This document shows, one piece after another, positions 20,319-29,514 of a stretch of DNA of 64,000 bases. Within the stretch, counting starts at the first letter, position 1, and each line of letters opens with the position of its first letter. A program made the position numbers and the translations under genes. The notes beneath the pieces are model-generated. The model saw only the letters and a list, made by a program, of their open reading frames with translations. It was not told the DNA's origin and did no database searches. Origin of the DNA: Campylobacter concisus (GTDB lineage Bacteria > Campylobacterota > Campylobacteria > Campylobacterales > Campylobacteraceae); contig NZ_PIRQ01000006.1 of assembly GCF_003048535.1 (NCBI RefSeq), positions 61,395 to 125,394 of the forward strand, given 5' to 3'.

Positions 20319-21920
20319 TTATTTCTTCATCTGAATAGCAGTCTGAATCATCTCATCACTTGTTGTGATACTTTTTGCACTAGCCTCATAAGCCTTTTGT
20401 GTGACTATAACCTCACTTAGCGCTTGACCAAGATCGACATTACTCATTTCAAGCTTGTTTGCTAAAATTTGCGCTCCATAAATGGTCTCACCAGCTTTAT
20501 TTTTGTAAAAAAATGCTTCACCTGAATTTGGAGTTGCTTCATAGAGATTATCACCCACTTTTGATACGCCTTGCTCATTTTGGAAGTGAAATAGAGCTAT
20601 TTTTGCAGCTATAAATGAGCGAGAATTGTCAAAATTTGCCATGATATTTCCACGATCATCGACACTATATTTTGAGAGATTTCCTTCGGCGTAGCCATCT
20701 GCTTTTATGACAAAATCTTTTTTTGAATTAGCCGAGCTTGTTATGCCATTATAGACATTTGCATCTCCATCGCCAAGAAAATTTAAAGCTACGTTTCCAA
20801 CGCTTGTTAATGTATTTGTAACAAGCCTGCCACTACCATCAAAAGTAAGTGTTCCCATAGCTGTATTTTGTACAACACCATTAGCATCAGTTATCGTAGC
20901 TGTGGCATTCCAGATAGTTTGATTGCCACCTTGAGGGATTTGCTTTGTAAAATTTATAGTTACTAAGCTTTTTGTACCATCGCTGTTATATATCTCTGAG
21001 CTTAGTTTTTCTTTATTAGCTACTTCAACTAGTGATGTAACTTCTGCTTTTACATCTAAGCTAGCAAAATTCATAAATTTTAGGCTTTTATTGTTTATAT
21101 GCCAGCTGCCATCGCTCTCTAGTGTGGTTGAAAACTCACTAAATTTACCATCACCATCTTTTACTTTTACTACTACGCTATCACCTGCTTTTGCACCAAA
21201 TCTTGTCTGACTTAGCGGAATTTGTCCATTTAGTGAGATAGTTTTGTTTGTATTATCGAGTGTATAATTAAAATTTGCCGCATCAATGGCTGTTGTTCGC
21301 TTATCTGCTATAAGGCTTGAGTCTAGGTTGCCTTTTAAATTTATATTTTTTGTTTGCTTGGCTGGCATATATAAAAAATGAGGTAAATTTATGCCTTTTT
21401 GTGAGCCAGTATCGCCTAGTTTTAGATCTTCTTCTTTTGCAGTAAATGCCTGCGTGGTACCTTTTGTTTGACCATATTTTCTAAGAGCATTAGCACTTGG
21501 AGTAACTGGAGTAAAACTTGTTAACGTACCAAGAAGCAAGTTGCCTTTATTATCTACTAAATTTCCAGCCCCATCTATATCGAAGCTACCTGTTCTTGTG
21601 TAGTAGTTTCTACCATTTTTATCAACGACACCAAAAAAGCCTTTACCGCCTATGGCTAGGTCAAAGTTATTATCAGTATTTTGAAAACTACCATTTGTCA
21701 TCTTTAAAGCTGTCGTTTGTTTCGTAGCTCCAAGACCTACTTGATTGTTAGTTGGACCACTTCCAGCTGAAGCCATATGTTGATTGATTAAATTTTTAAA
21801 CTCAGGGATTGAAGCTTTAAAACCTACGTTGTTGATATTTGAGATATTATTTGCCCAAACATCCATGCCAAAGCTTTGTGTTTTAATGCCACTAATTCCG
21901 TTGTAAAAACCTCTCATCAT
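20319..21920 (-). CDS. FlgE-like flagellar hook-basal body protein (short paralogue)
   Basis: 533 aa. Rod/hook N-terminus (MRGFYNGISGIKTQSFGMDV, NNISNINNVGFKAS) and C-terminal hook helix (SNVDLGQALSEVIVTQKAYEASAKSI). Last gene of the fliK-flgD-flgE operon, 5 bp after flgD with its own AAGGA ribosome site inside the flgD end. C. jejuni has the same pair, a short FlgE beside FlgD and a long hook subunit elsewhere; the long form is at 6.5 kb here. Which hook segment this one forms is not evident from sequence. Confidence 0.92.
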   Translation of the reverse strand: MMRGFYNGISGIKTQSFGMDVWANNISNINNVGFKASIPEFKNLINQHMASAGSGPTNNQVGLGATKQTTALKMTNGSFQNTDNNFDLAIGGKGFFGVVDKNGRNYYTRTGSFDIDGAGNLVDNKGNLLLGTLTSFTPVTPSANALRKYGQTKGTTQAFTAKEEDLKLGDTGSQKGINLPHFLYMPAKQTKNINLKGNLDSSLIADKRTTAIDAANFNYTLDNTNKTISLNGQIPLSQTRFGAKAGDSVVVKVKDGDGKFSEFSTTLESDGSWHINNKSLKFMNFASLDVKAEVTSLVEVANKEKLSSEIYNSDGTKSLVTINFTKQIPQGGNQTIWNATATITDANGVVQNTAMGTLTFDGSGRLVTNTLTSVGNVALNFLGDGDANVYNGITSSANSKKDFVIKADGYAEGNLSKYSVDDRGNIMANFDNSRSFIAAKIALFHFQNEQGVSKVGDNLYEATPNSGEAFFYKNKAGETIYGAQILANKLEMSNVDLGQALSEVIVTQKAYEASAKSITTSDEMIQTAIQMKK

Positions 21921-21925
21921 GGCTT

Positions 21926-22633
21926 TTATCCTTCGTAAAATTCAGATATTTTATCCATTGGGACATATTCGCCTGCGATTTTTATCATAGCTTTGCCATC
22001 TACAAATTTTACTGCCTCGACTGGATAGCTACCTACTTGAGTCTTGTATGAATTACCATCTTTTCCAGTGTAATTAACAGAAACTGTATATGCACCATTT
22101 GGTAATTGTTTTCCAGAATCATCTTTACCATCCCAAGATATTCTGCGAACTCCTGATTTTAGATCTTTTATATCGATTGAACGAACGACCTCTCCATTTG
22201 CATTTTTAATTTCAAGCTTACCATTTGCAAGATCTGATTTAAAATAAAGTGCAAAATTTACAGTTTTTTGCTCATCTGTTAGTAAAACTGAGTTTGAACC
22301 AGTTGAGACCATTTTGCCAAGGGCTGAGATAGCGTAGGCATTTGCATTTGATTTTAACTGATTTACAAGCTCTTTCATAGCTGAGTTTGTATTTTGTTGC
22401 ATCTCTAGTGAAGCTAGCTGGCTAGTTTGTGTGAGCATCTTTTCAGTATCCATAGGACTTGTTGGGTCTTGATACTGAAGCTCTGTTAAAAGTAGCTTCA
22501 TAAATGCATCTTTATCTAGCTGTGCATTTGGGTTAGTTCCTGTGCCAGCTGCTGCATCTTGCTTTGCTTTTGCCTTTTTCTCGGCATTTTTTTGTTGTGT
22601 TGTTTGTGTAGTTATATCTGAAACTGAAGCCAT
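21926..22633 (-). CDS. flgD: Flagellar hook-capping scaffold FlgD
   Basis: 235 aa. The N-terminal FlgD motif (DAFMKLLLTELQYQDPTSPMD, then EKMLTQTSQLASLEMQ) is followed by a FlgD Ig-like domain ending about residue 210 (WDGKDDSGKQLPNGAYTVSV). It caps the growing hook. It sits between fliK and flgE, 8 bp and 5 bp apart, in one operon driven by a sigma54 promoter. Confidence 0.95.
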   Translation of the reverse strand: MASVSDITTQTTQQKNAEKKAKAKQDAAAGTGTNPNAQLDKDAFMKLLLTELQYQDPTSPMDTEKMLTQTSQLASLEMQQNTNSAMKELVNQLKSNANAYAISALGKMVSTGSNSVLLTDEQKTVNFALYFKSDLANGKLEIKNANGEVVRSIDIKDLKSGVRRISWDGKDDSGKQLPNGAYTVSVNYTGKDGNSYKTQVGSYPVEAVKFVDGKAMIKIAGEYVPMDKISEFYEG

Positions 22634-22641
22634 GATCTCTC

Positions 22642-24036
22642 CTAAATATATCTTGGTATTACTAGCTCAAGCAAGCTTTGTTCCGCTTGAGTGTTTTCGC
22701 TCTCATCGCTTTGATTTGAGCTGTATTTGTTTTTTGCTTGTTCTCTTTTGCCTTGTCTTTGATTTTGATCTGAGAAATTCATCTCAAGCTCGGTAAACCC
22801 CATATTTACAAGGCTATTTTTAAACTCGGCTTGATTTTGTAAAAAGAGATTCATCGTAGCCGTAGTTGAGTTAAAATTTACATGTAAGTTATTGCCGCGA
22901 TTTACCATCGTGATCTCAACCTCGCCTAAATTTAGAGGATTAAGCGTTATGTTAAAACGAGTGATCGGAGCTTTGTAGTTTTGCACCTGCTCTTTTAGTG
23001 TAGAAGAGAAGTTACTAAGCGTCTCTTTTATCTCAGCCTTTGTTTGAAGCTGGTGTTTGGCGCTACTAGCGATATCTTTTACCATTTGATTTAGTTCTGA
23101 TTTATTATCGCTGTTAAGTGTCTCTTTGCTCTCAAAATTCTCATTTTTTTGTTGTTCTCTTTCAGGGAAGAGTAGCGACTCAAGAGTTGGGACTTTTTGC
23201 GCCTTTTGCTCGTGTAAATTTACCTTTACTTTTGGCTGCTCATCTGGCTCAATATCCACTATCTCATCATCAAGCTTTACTTCACTATCATCTAGCTTTT
23301 TAGGCTCTTCTTTGACTAAATTTTTAACCTCGCTGGTTGGATTTGCCACCACCTCTTTTAGCAAAGTATCAAGTTTTACGACCTCTTTTGGCTCGTTTTT
23401 GATGATAGTTTGCTCGACCTCGTTTTTTAGCTCTTTTAGGTAAAAAGGCTTGTCCTCAGTCTTTATCGGCGTGAAAAATTCCTGCTTGCCCAAATTTTTA
23501 AACATCTCGTTTAGTTTTGGCACATCTTCATTTGAAATTTCTATATTTTCAAGGCCAAGGTCAAATTTCTTAGCAAGGTTGATAAGATCGCTAACGCTTT
23601 TAACGTTGCTAAGCTCTTCGACGTTTTGGGGCACACTTAAGAAATTTGCTATTTTGTCGCTGAAATTTGGAAATTTGCTTACTTTTTCATTGCCATTTAG
23701 TATCTCTAAAACTTGCAAAAGCTGCATGAAATTTGCATTTTCATAGAGCTCATTTTTTGTATCTTCGTCCAAATTTTCTTCAAGTGCGGCTGAAATTTTT
23801 GCCACGCTTTCGTTTTGCGCTTTTTGCAATGTCTCTTTTTGAGTTGTAACCGTTTTTGTTATCTCTTTGACATCTTTTTCAGTGATTTTTTGGCCGCTAT
23901 TTGCCTTACTCGCAGCTGCATCTAAAACCATCGATAAAAATTCGCCATTATTTTGAGATTTTTTAGAAATAGAGGGCTTTTTACCTCCAGCAGGAGCCAG
24001 CAAATCTACGTTATTTTTCGCTGTATAAGCTTGCAT
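22642..24036 (-). CDS. fliK: Hook-length control protein FliK
   Basis: 464 aa. Long, charged, low-complexity N-terminal ruler region, and a C-terminal Flg_hook domain (FNITLNPLNLGEVEITMV ... NMGFTELEMNFSDQ, about 355-430) that switches export specificity. First gene of the fliK-flgD-flgE operon. Divergent from typA, as in C. jejuni. Confidence 0.93.
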   Translation of the reverse strand: MQAYTAKNNVDLLAPAGGKKPSISKKSQNNGEFLSMVLDAAASKANSGQKITEKDVKEITKTVTTQKETLQKAQNESVAKISAALEENLDEDTKNELYENANFMQLLQVLEILNGNEKVSKFPNFSDKIANFLSVPQNVEELSNVKSVSDLINLAKKFDLGLENIEISNEDVPKLNEMFKNLGKQEFFTPIKTEDKPFYLKELKNEVEQTIIKNEPKEVVKLDTLLKEVVANPTSEVKNLVKEEPKKLDDSEVKLDDEIVDIEPDEQPKVKVNLHEQKAQKVPTLESLLFPEREQQKNENFESKETLNSDNKSELNQMVKDIASSAKHQLQTKAEIKETLSNFSSTLKEQVQNYKAPITRFNITLNPLNLGEVEITMVNRGNNLHVNFNSTTATMNLFLQNQAEFKNSLVNMGFTELEMNFSDQNQRQGKREQAKNKYSSNQSDESENTQAEQSLLELVIPRYI

Positions 24037-24070
24037 TTAAACCTTTCAAATTTTTAAACTTAATGCCAAA

Positions 24071-24092
24071 CATGCAAAATCTATTCCAAAAA
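24071..24092 (-). promoter_or_regulatory. Sigma54 promoter of fliK-flgD-flgE
   Basis: Minus strand reads TTGGAATAGATTTTGCATG, with GG at 24087-24086 and GC at 24075-24074, the same 12-bp separation as the flgE promoter at 6.48 kb. About 38 nt before the fliK start. Confidence 0.85.
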
Positions 24093-24133
24093 TTAATTTC
24101 TTGATATCAGCTTAAAATTTATAAAAATTTAGC

Positions 24134-24139
24134 TATAAT
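24134..24139 (+). promoter_or_regulatory. typA promoter -10 box
   Basis: TATAAT preceded by an AT-rich, periodic region, typical of Campylobacter sigma70 promoters, which lack a clear -35. About 58 nt before the typA start. Confidence 0.65.
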
Positions 24140-24197
24140 CTGCCCCTATTTTAAAACTGACAAACGAAAAATAGCAAACTAATAAACGGAGAAAAAT

Positions 24198-26000
24198 TTG
24201 GAAAAGATACGAAATATAGCCGTTATCGCACACGTCGACCACGGTAAAACAACAATGGTTGATGAGCTTTTGAAGCAATCAGGAACATTTAATGAGCATC
24301 AAAACCTTGGCGAGCGTGTAATGGATAGCAACGACATCGAAAGAGAGCGTGGTATCACGATCCTTTCTAAAAATACCGCCATTCGCTACAAAGATACAAA
24401 GATTAATATCATCGACACTCCAGGCCACGCCGACTTTGGTGGCGAGGTAGAGCGTGTTCTTAAGATGGTTGATGGCGTTTTGCTACTTGTCGATGCGCAA
24501 GAGGGCGTTATGCCACAAACTAAATTTGTCGTCAAAAAGGCGCTCTCACTAGGACTTCGTCCAATCGTCGTCGTAAATAAGATAGATAAGCCAGCAGGCG
24601 ATCCAGACCGCGTTATAAATGAAATTTTTGACCTTTTTGTAGCACTTGACGCAAACGATGAGCAGCTAGAATTTCCAGTCGTTTATGCAGCTGCTAAAAA
24701 TGGCTATGCAAAGCTAAAACTAAGCGATGAAAATGTAAATATGCAGCCACTTTTTGAGACTATCTTGGCTCACGTACCAGCTCCAAGCGGTAGTGATGAA
24801 AACCCACTCCAGCTTCAAGTTTTCACGCTTGATTATGACAATTATGTCGGCAAGATTGGCATTGCAAGAATTTTTAACGGTAAGATCGCTAAAAACCAAA
24901 ATGTTATGCTTGCAAAGGCTGATGGCACAAAGACAACTGGTAGAATTTCAAAGTTAATTGGCTTTATGGGTCTTGAAAGAACCGATATTAACGAAGCTGG
25001 TACTGGCGACATCGTAGCGATCGCTGGTTTTGATGCGCTTGACGTTGGCGATAGCGTCGTTGATCCAAACAACCCTCATCCACTAGATCCTCTTCACATC
25101 GAAGAGCCGACACTTAGCGTTGTATTTTCTGTAAATGACGGCCCATTGGCAGGTACTGAGGGCAAACACGTCACATCAAACAAGATCGATGAGCGCCTTG
25201 CAAACGAGATGAAGACAAATATCGCGATGAAGTATGAAAACATCGGCGAGGGCAAATTTAAAGTAAGCGGTCGTGGCGAGCTTCAGATCACTATCTTGGC
25301 TGAAAATATGCGCCGTGAGGGCTATGAGTTTTTACTTGGCAGACCTGAGGTCATCGTAAAAGAAATAAACGGCGTAAAATGCGAGCCATACGAGCTTTTG
25401 GTTATCGATGCACCTGATGATACGACAGGCACAGTCATCGAAAAACTAGGCAAAAGAAAAGCTGAAATGGTCTCTATGAACCCAACAGGCGATGGTCAAA
25501 CAAGGATCGAATTTGAGATCCCAGCGCGCGGACTTATCGGCTTTAGAAGCCAGTTTTTGACTGATACAAAAGGCGAGGGCGTTATGAACCATAGCTTTTT
25601 GGAGTTTAGACCACTAAGCGGTACCGTCGAGCACAGAACAAACGGCGCGCTAGTTTCTATGGAAAACGGCGTAACGCTTGCTTATTCGCTATTTAACTTG
25701 CAAGATCGTGGCGTGCTATTTCTTGATCCGCAAGCAAAAGTCTATGTGGGTATGATCATTGGCGAGCATAGCCGTCCAAACGACCTTGATGTAAATCCTA
25801 TCAAGGGTAAAAACCTAACAAACGTGCGTGCTAGTGGTAGCGACGATGCGATCAAGCTAGTGCCACCTAGAAAGCTAAGCCTTGAGCGCGCACTAGAGTG
25901 GATAGAAGATGACGAGCTAGTCGAGGTTACGCCTATAAATATTCGCGTTCGCAAGCGTTATCTAGACCCAACAGAGCGCAAAAGAAAAGCAAAACTCTAA
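24198..26000 (+). CDS. typA: Ribosome-associated GTPase TypA/BipA
   Basis: 600 aa. Translational GTPase with G1 [14 protein letters not shown] switch I, G3 [11 protein letters not shown] and G4 NKIDKP, then EF-G-like domains and the TypA C-terminal domain. Acts in ribosome assembly and stress adaptation. Start is a TTG with CGGAGA upstream; no ATG lies close enough to give the GTPase N-terminus. A strong terminator follows. Confidence 0.97.
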   Translation: MEKIRNIAVIAHVDHGKTTMVDELLKQSGTFNEHQNLGERVMDSNDIERERGITILSKNTAIRYKDTKINIIDTPGHADFGGEVERVLKMVDGVLLLVDAQEGVMPQTKFVVKKALSLGLRPIVVVNKIDKPAGDPDRVINEIFDLFVALDANDEQLEFPVVYAAAKNGYAKLKLSDENVNMQPLFETILAHVPAPSGSDENPLQLQVFTLDYDNYVGKIGIARIFNGKIAKNQNVMLAKADGTKTTGRISKLIGFMGLERTDINEAGTGDIVAIAGFDALDVGDSVVDPNNPHPLDPLHIEEPTLSVVFSVNDGPLAGTEGKHVTSNKIDERLANEMKTNIAMKYENIGEGKFKVSGRGELQITILAENMRREGYEFLLGRPEVIVKEINGVKCEPYELLVIDAPDDTTGTVIEKLGKRKAEMVSMNPTGDGQTRIEFEIPARGLIGFRSQFLTDTKGEGVMNHSFLEFRPLSGTVEHRTNGALVSMENGVTLAYSLFNLQDRGVLFLDPQAKVYVGMIIGEHSRPNDLDVNPIKGKNLTNVRASGSDDAIKLVPPRKLSLERALEWIEDDELVEVTPINIRVRKRYLDPTERKRKAKL

Positions 26001-26017
26001 TCAAAATTTGTCATCTA

Positions 26018-26040
26018 GCCCCTTTGTAAAGGGGCTAATA
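26018..26040 (+). terminator. Rho-independent terminator after typA
   Basis: TAGCCCCTTT / AAAGGGGCTA, a 10-bp stem with a 2-nt spacer, followed by AT-rich sequence. Confidence 0.85.
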
Positions 26041-26259
26041 ATTAAACTCTAAAAACAGCAAATAAATTTATATAAATTTCTCATACTTTTTTTGCATTAT
26101 TTATTTAAGTTGGCTTTGTTTAAGACGATTAAAATTTATCAACCTTAAAACTATTTATGCTTTAAAATACCATACTTACTTTTCTATTTTTACTTTTAAT
26201 ATAATCAATATAAAAATGCTTAGTTTATGCTAGAATCGGCGAAAATTTAAAGGAAACCG

Positions 26260-26889
26260 ATGAAAAAACTAAAATTTATCTTTGCTCTCGCCGCGGCGTT
26301 TATTTTTGGCGGTTGCTACGAGACGACGTTACTTACGCGCATACCGATCTCCGCGCTTGTTTCGGATAAAGGCTCGGACGTGAAATCCACGCTCGTACTA
26401 ACGGATATAACGCCGCAGACGCACGTTACGAAAACAGTAACGGACAACGTTCGTATTTTCGTCCCGGACGCTAAATTTAAGGATTTCCCGACGGGAGAAA
26501 CCGCCTATGAGATGAGCGTTAGCGCCGGCAAGGGCGAAAAGGGCGGCAAAAACTCGGATAAGCGCGCCGTGCGGATATATCTAAGCCAAGACGGCGACGT
26601 CTACGGCAAGCTTAGTAAAAACATGCTCGAGCAGTACGCGGGCGCGGCGAAACAGAAAATGGAGCCGACGCTAAAAGCGGCGATCAAATTTGAAAACGAC
26701 ACGAAGGACGTCTATGAGCTGGTCGTGGGCAACGAATTTAAGGCTAGCGACGAGGCGCAGACGGGCGGCGTTTATACCTTGGCGCCGGGGCAGGTCACGG
26801 GCGCGATCTGGGCGGATAGCGCGGCGGTACGCGAGGCGATCGCTGGCAAAGCGGTAAAAATCGGCACTCTAAGAAAGTCGGCGAAATGA
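26260..26889 (+). CDS. Putative lipoprotein, GC-rich (foreign composition)
   Basis: 209 aa. Type II signal peptide with lipobox ending at Cys19 (FIFGGC). The remainder is mixed alpha/beta with no recognised domain. Codons use many G/C third positions (GCG, GAC, AAG), unlike typA before it or bisA after it, which fits recent transfer from a higher-GC relative. Its stop overlaps the proC start (ATGA). The lipobox supports membrane anchoring; function unknown. Confidence 0.75.
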   Translation: MKKLKFIFALAAAFIFGGCYETTLLTRIPISALVSDKGSDVKSTLVLTDITPQTHVTKTVTDNVRIFVPDAKFKDFPTGETAYEMSVSAGKGEKGGKNSDKRAVRIYLSQDGDVYGKLSKNMLEQYAGAAKQKMEPTLKAAIKFENDTKDVYELVVGNEFKASDEAQTGGVYTLAPGQVTGAIWADSAAVREAIAGKAVKIGTLRKSAK

Positions 26890-27800
26890 AAAGCGTAAAA
26901 ATCGGCTTCATCGGCGGCGGAAATATGGGTGGCGCGATGATAGAGGCGCTTTGGCGAGCGCAATACGGTGAGGCTAACGCGGGGCGAAGCTTTGCCGAGG
27001 ACGAGCGAAAATTTGACGGCGGTAGCGAGGCGTGCGGGATGGAAAATTTAGTGCAAACGGATAAAGCCCCGAGACCGCGCGAATGCGAAAAAAAGGCGAA
27101 ATTTGAAATCCTAGCCTGTGCCAGAAGCAAAAACGAAGTCTTGCGGCAAAGATTCGGCGTAAAAATAGCCGCGAACGAAACTGATCTAGCGCGCGAAGCG
27201 GACGCGGTCGTGCTGGCTACTAAGCCCGCTAGCTACGAGGCTATCTTGCGCCTGATCGCGCCCGAACTTGTGGACAAAATTTTGCTTCTTTTGGCGCCTA
27301 ATTTTGGCATAAATCGCGCTAGGCAAATCGTAGGCGAGGGCGTTTATATCGCTCGCGCGATGCCAAATATAGCAGCTAGCATCGGAGCGTCGGCCACGGC
27401 TCTTTGCTTTGACGCTAGGTTTAGCGAGGCTAAGAAAGAGACCGTGCGCGAGATAATCTCTAAAATCGGTAAAATTTACGAGATAGACGAGGCCGAGTTT
27501 GCCGCATTTACAGGCATCGCGGGAAGCCTGCCCGCGTATGCGTGCGCCTTTATCGAGGCTGCGGCCGATGCCGGCGTGCGAGGCGGACTGCCTAGGCGGC
27601 TTTGCTACGACGCCGTCTGTGCGGCCGTGGAAGGGACGGCGCGTCTGATCCAAAGCGGCAAGCACCCTGCCGCGCTAAAAGACGAGGTCTGCTCGCCGGC
27701 GGGAACCACGATAGAAGGACTTGCCGCGCTTGAAAACGGCGGATTTCGCGGCGCCTTGATGCAGGCCGTCGCCGCTTGCATCGCCAAAGCGCGGGGTTAG
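26886..27800 (+). CDS. proC: Pyrroline-5-carboxylate reductase with N-terminal insertion
   Basis: 304 aa versus about 260-270 usual. Rossmann start IGFIGGGNMGGAMIEAL, ProC motif in ANETDLAREADAVVLATKP, and the C-terminal signature (VCSPAGTTIEGLAALENGGFRGAL). Catalyses the last step of proline synthesis. Residues about 27-72, between the GxGxxG loop and the second beta strand (FEILACAR), form an extra charged segment absent from typical ProC. GC-rich like its neighbours; it overlaps the lipoprotein gene by 4 bp. Confidence 0.88.
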   Translation: MKSVKIGFIGGGNMGGAMIEALWRAQYGEANAGRSFAEDERKFDGGSEACGMENLVQTDKAPRPRECEKKAKFEILACARSKNEVLRQRFGVKIAANETDLAREADAVVLATKPASYEAILRLIAPELVDKILLLLAPNFGINRARQIVGEGVYIARAMPNIAASIGASATALCFDARFSEAKKETVREIISKIGKIYEIDEAEFAAFTGIAGSLPAYACAFIEAAADAGVRGGLPRRLCYDAVCAAVEGTARLIQSGKHPAALKDEVCSPAGTTIEGLAALENGGFRGALMQAVAACIAKARG

Positions 27801-27820
27801 GCAAATTTTTAAGGATAAAA

Positions 27821-28510
27821 ATGAAAAATTTATTATTTGCGCTACTTGCGGCGATAAATTTATTCGCTAGCGAGCCGGGCCTTTCGCCATTGCTGGCCGC
27901 AGATACGCTAGAAAAGGTCAAAAAATGCAAAAATCCCGACCTAAACGCTACCAAAGAGTGCGTGCAAGCGGGTATGGTAGCGGCTAACTCAAAGCAAGAC
28001 TACGGCGCGGCGGAGGGGTTATTTAGCCTAGCCTGCGCTAAAGGAGACGGCGAGGGCTGCTTTTATCTTGGCGAACTTTATAAAAATAATCTAGTAAAAG
28101 CCGCGGATAAGAGCGAGCGCGAGACCAAGATTAGCGCGTATTACAAGGCTAGCTGCGTCCTTTACGAGTATTTGCCGGGTTGCTTGGCGCTAGCCAATTT
28201 CATACAAGAAGAGCTAGGCGACGAGGTGCAGTCGTTTGCGATAAACAATACCCTATGTAACAAAAAATACGCTCCGGGATGCTACAACGTGGCCTGGATG
28301 ATAGAGCGAACGGGGGGCGATATAGGCGAGATGATGGAGTATTACGAGCGCTCGTGTAAGCTAGGCTACGCAGGCGGCTGCGAGAGGGCGGCGTGGCTGT
28401 ATGAGGGAAATTTCAACGAAAACAGATACGAGCAAGTAAAAAAAGATGCGAAAAAGGCAAAGCAAATGCGAAAAAAGGCGTGCGAGCTAGGCGATAAGCA
28501 AAGCTGTTAA
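27821..28510 (+). CDS. Secreted Sel1/Hcp-like cysteine-rich repeat protein
   Basis: 229 aa. Signal peptide (MKNLLFALLAAINLFAS) and Sel1-type helical repeats with paired cysteines about 8 residues apart (ACAKGDGEGCFYLGELY, SCKLGYAGGCERAAWLYEG), the pattern of Helicobacter Hcp proteins, whose repeats are disulfide-braced. ATG 27821 has AAGGATAAAA upstream; an in-frame upstream ATG inside proC is less likely. Third and last gene of the GC-rich block. Partner unknown. Confidence 0.82.
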   Translation: MKNLLFALLAAINLFASEPGLSPLLAADTLEKVKKCKNPDLNATKECVQAGMVAANSKQDYGAAEGLFSLACAKGDGEGCFYLGELYKNNLVKAADKSERETKISAYYKASCVLYEYLPGCLALANFIQEELGDEVQSFAINNTLCNKKYAPGCYNVAWMIERTGGDIGEMMEYYERSCKLGYAGGCERAAWLYEGNFNENRYEQVKKDAKKAKQMRKKACELGDKQSC

Positions 28511-28924
28511 ATTGACAATAAGGCGTTTTGACAAAAATTTTAAAATGATAAAACTCTAGAAAGTCTTAGCATAGCCAGCAATGTAGAGTAGTAACTTTTA
28601 GCATATTTATAAATACTGTAAGAAGTTTACTAATTTGTATTTTTAAGTTTATCAAAGTCTTGCCACATTTTTTTGTGGTAAGTAGTGAAGTAAAGTCAAG
28701 TTTTTACTTCACTAGACTCAAAAGTAAAATTTTTAAAGAGCTTGTGTTTGCTTATATTTTTAGCTATCAAAACAATCAACAAAACCCATTGATAAATTTT
28801 CTACTAAATCTTATTTTAAATAAAAGTAAATATTAATTTTCTTAAATAAAGCTAAATATAACAATGTGATTTTAAGTTATTAGGTTATAAAATTTTTTTA
28901 AATTTTATTTTTAAGGATTGCAAC
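28511..28924. other. Intergenic region with two tandem hairpins
   Basis: No gene. Holds CTTGCCACA/TGTGGTAAG (28659-28667 / 28674-28682, one G-T wobble), immediately followed by a perfect 12-bp stem TAGTGAAGTAAA/TTTACTTCACTA (28683-28694 / 28703-28714). These may end the GC-rich operon. The rest is AT-rich and contains the promoter of the oxide reductase operon. Confidence 0.65.
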
Positions 28925-29494
28925 ATGAAAATGCTATTTTTAGCCCCTGTCTTAGCATGTAGTCTTGCTTTTAGTGCCGATGTCATCGCAAAAGATGCCA
29001 ATATAACGCTAGATGGCAAGATGATAGGAAAGATCGAGGTTTTAACACCAGTTGAAGTCGTCGAAAAAGGCGATAAAACGAGCAAGATCAAGGTTAGTGG
29101 CGTCGTATCGGCAAACTACTTAGCCCAGCTTCAAAGAAGCGTAGAAGATCCTGAAGTTTTTGTAGCTTTTAATGACGAGAGCGAGGCAAATTTCAAAAAA
29201 GTAAAAGATCTTGAAGATGACTACGGCGAGGTTTGGTACCAAGCAGATGGTGTTTACGAAGTGCCAAATGACGCACTTGGTGGCGACACAAAAAAGCTTT
29301 ACGTAAAAGCACAACAAATTTATGAAGAGACCTGCTCTGCGTGTCATAGACTTCATGAGCCAAATAGCTTTACAGCGGCTCAGTGGCCAGCAAATTTAGC
29401 TGGAATGGTCGATGCGAAATTTGTAGCACTAGATGAAACTGACCTAAATTTAGTGCTCAAATACTTACAACACAATGCCAAAAAAGTAAAATAA
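28925..29494 (+). CDS. Periplasmic monohaem cytochrome c, partner of the oxide reductase
   Basis: 189 aa. Signal peptide (MKMLFLAPVLACSLAFSAD) and one CSACH haem site near residue 140 in a C-terminal class I-like domain; the N-terminal half is an SH3-like beta region. Twenty bp ahead of the molybdoenzyme gene, the same pairing as Cj0265c/Cj0264c in C. jejuni, where it feeds electrons to a TMAO/DMSO reductase. Electron donor role inferred from that pairing. Confidence 0.88.
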   Translation: MKMLFLAPVLACSLAFSADVIAKDANITLDGKMIGKIEVLTPVEVVEKGDKTSKIKVSGVVSANYLAQLQRSVEDPEVFVAFNDESEANFKKVKDLEDDYGEVWYQADGVYEVPNDALGGDTKKLYVKAQQIYEETCSACHRLHEPNSFTAAQWPANLAGMVDAKFVALDETDLNLVLKYLQHNAKKVK

Positions 29495-29514
29495 ATTTTC
29501 ATAAGGGAGAAAAT

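Noticed and set aside
27186..27954. Several minus-strand ORFs in the GC-rich island
   Set aside because: High GC keeps antisense frames open; proC and Sel1 motifs identify the plus strand.
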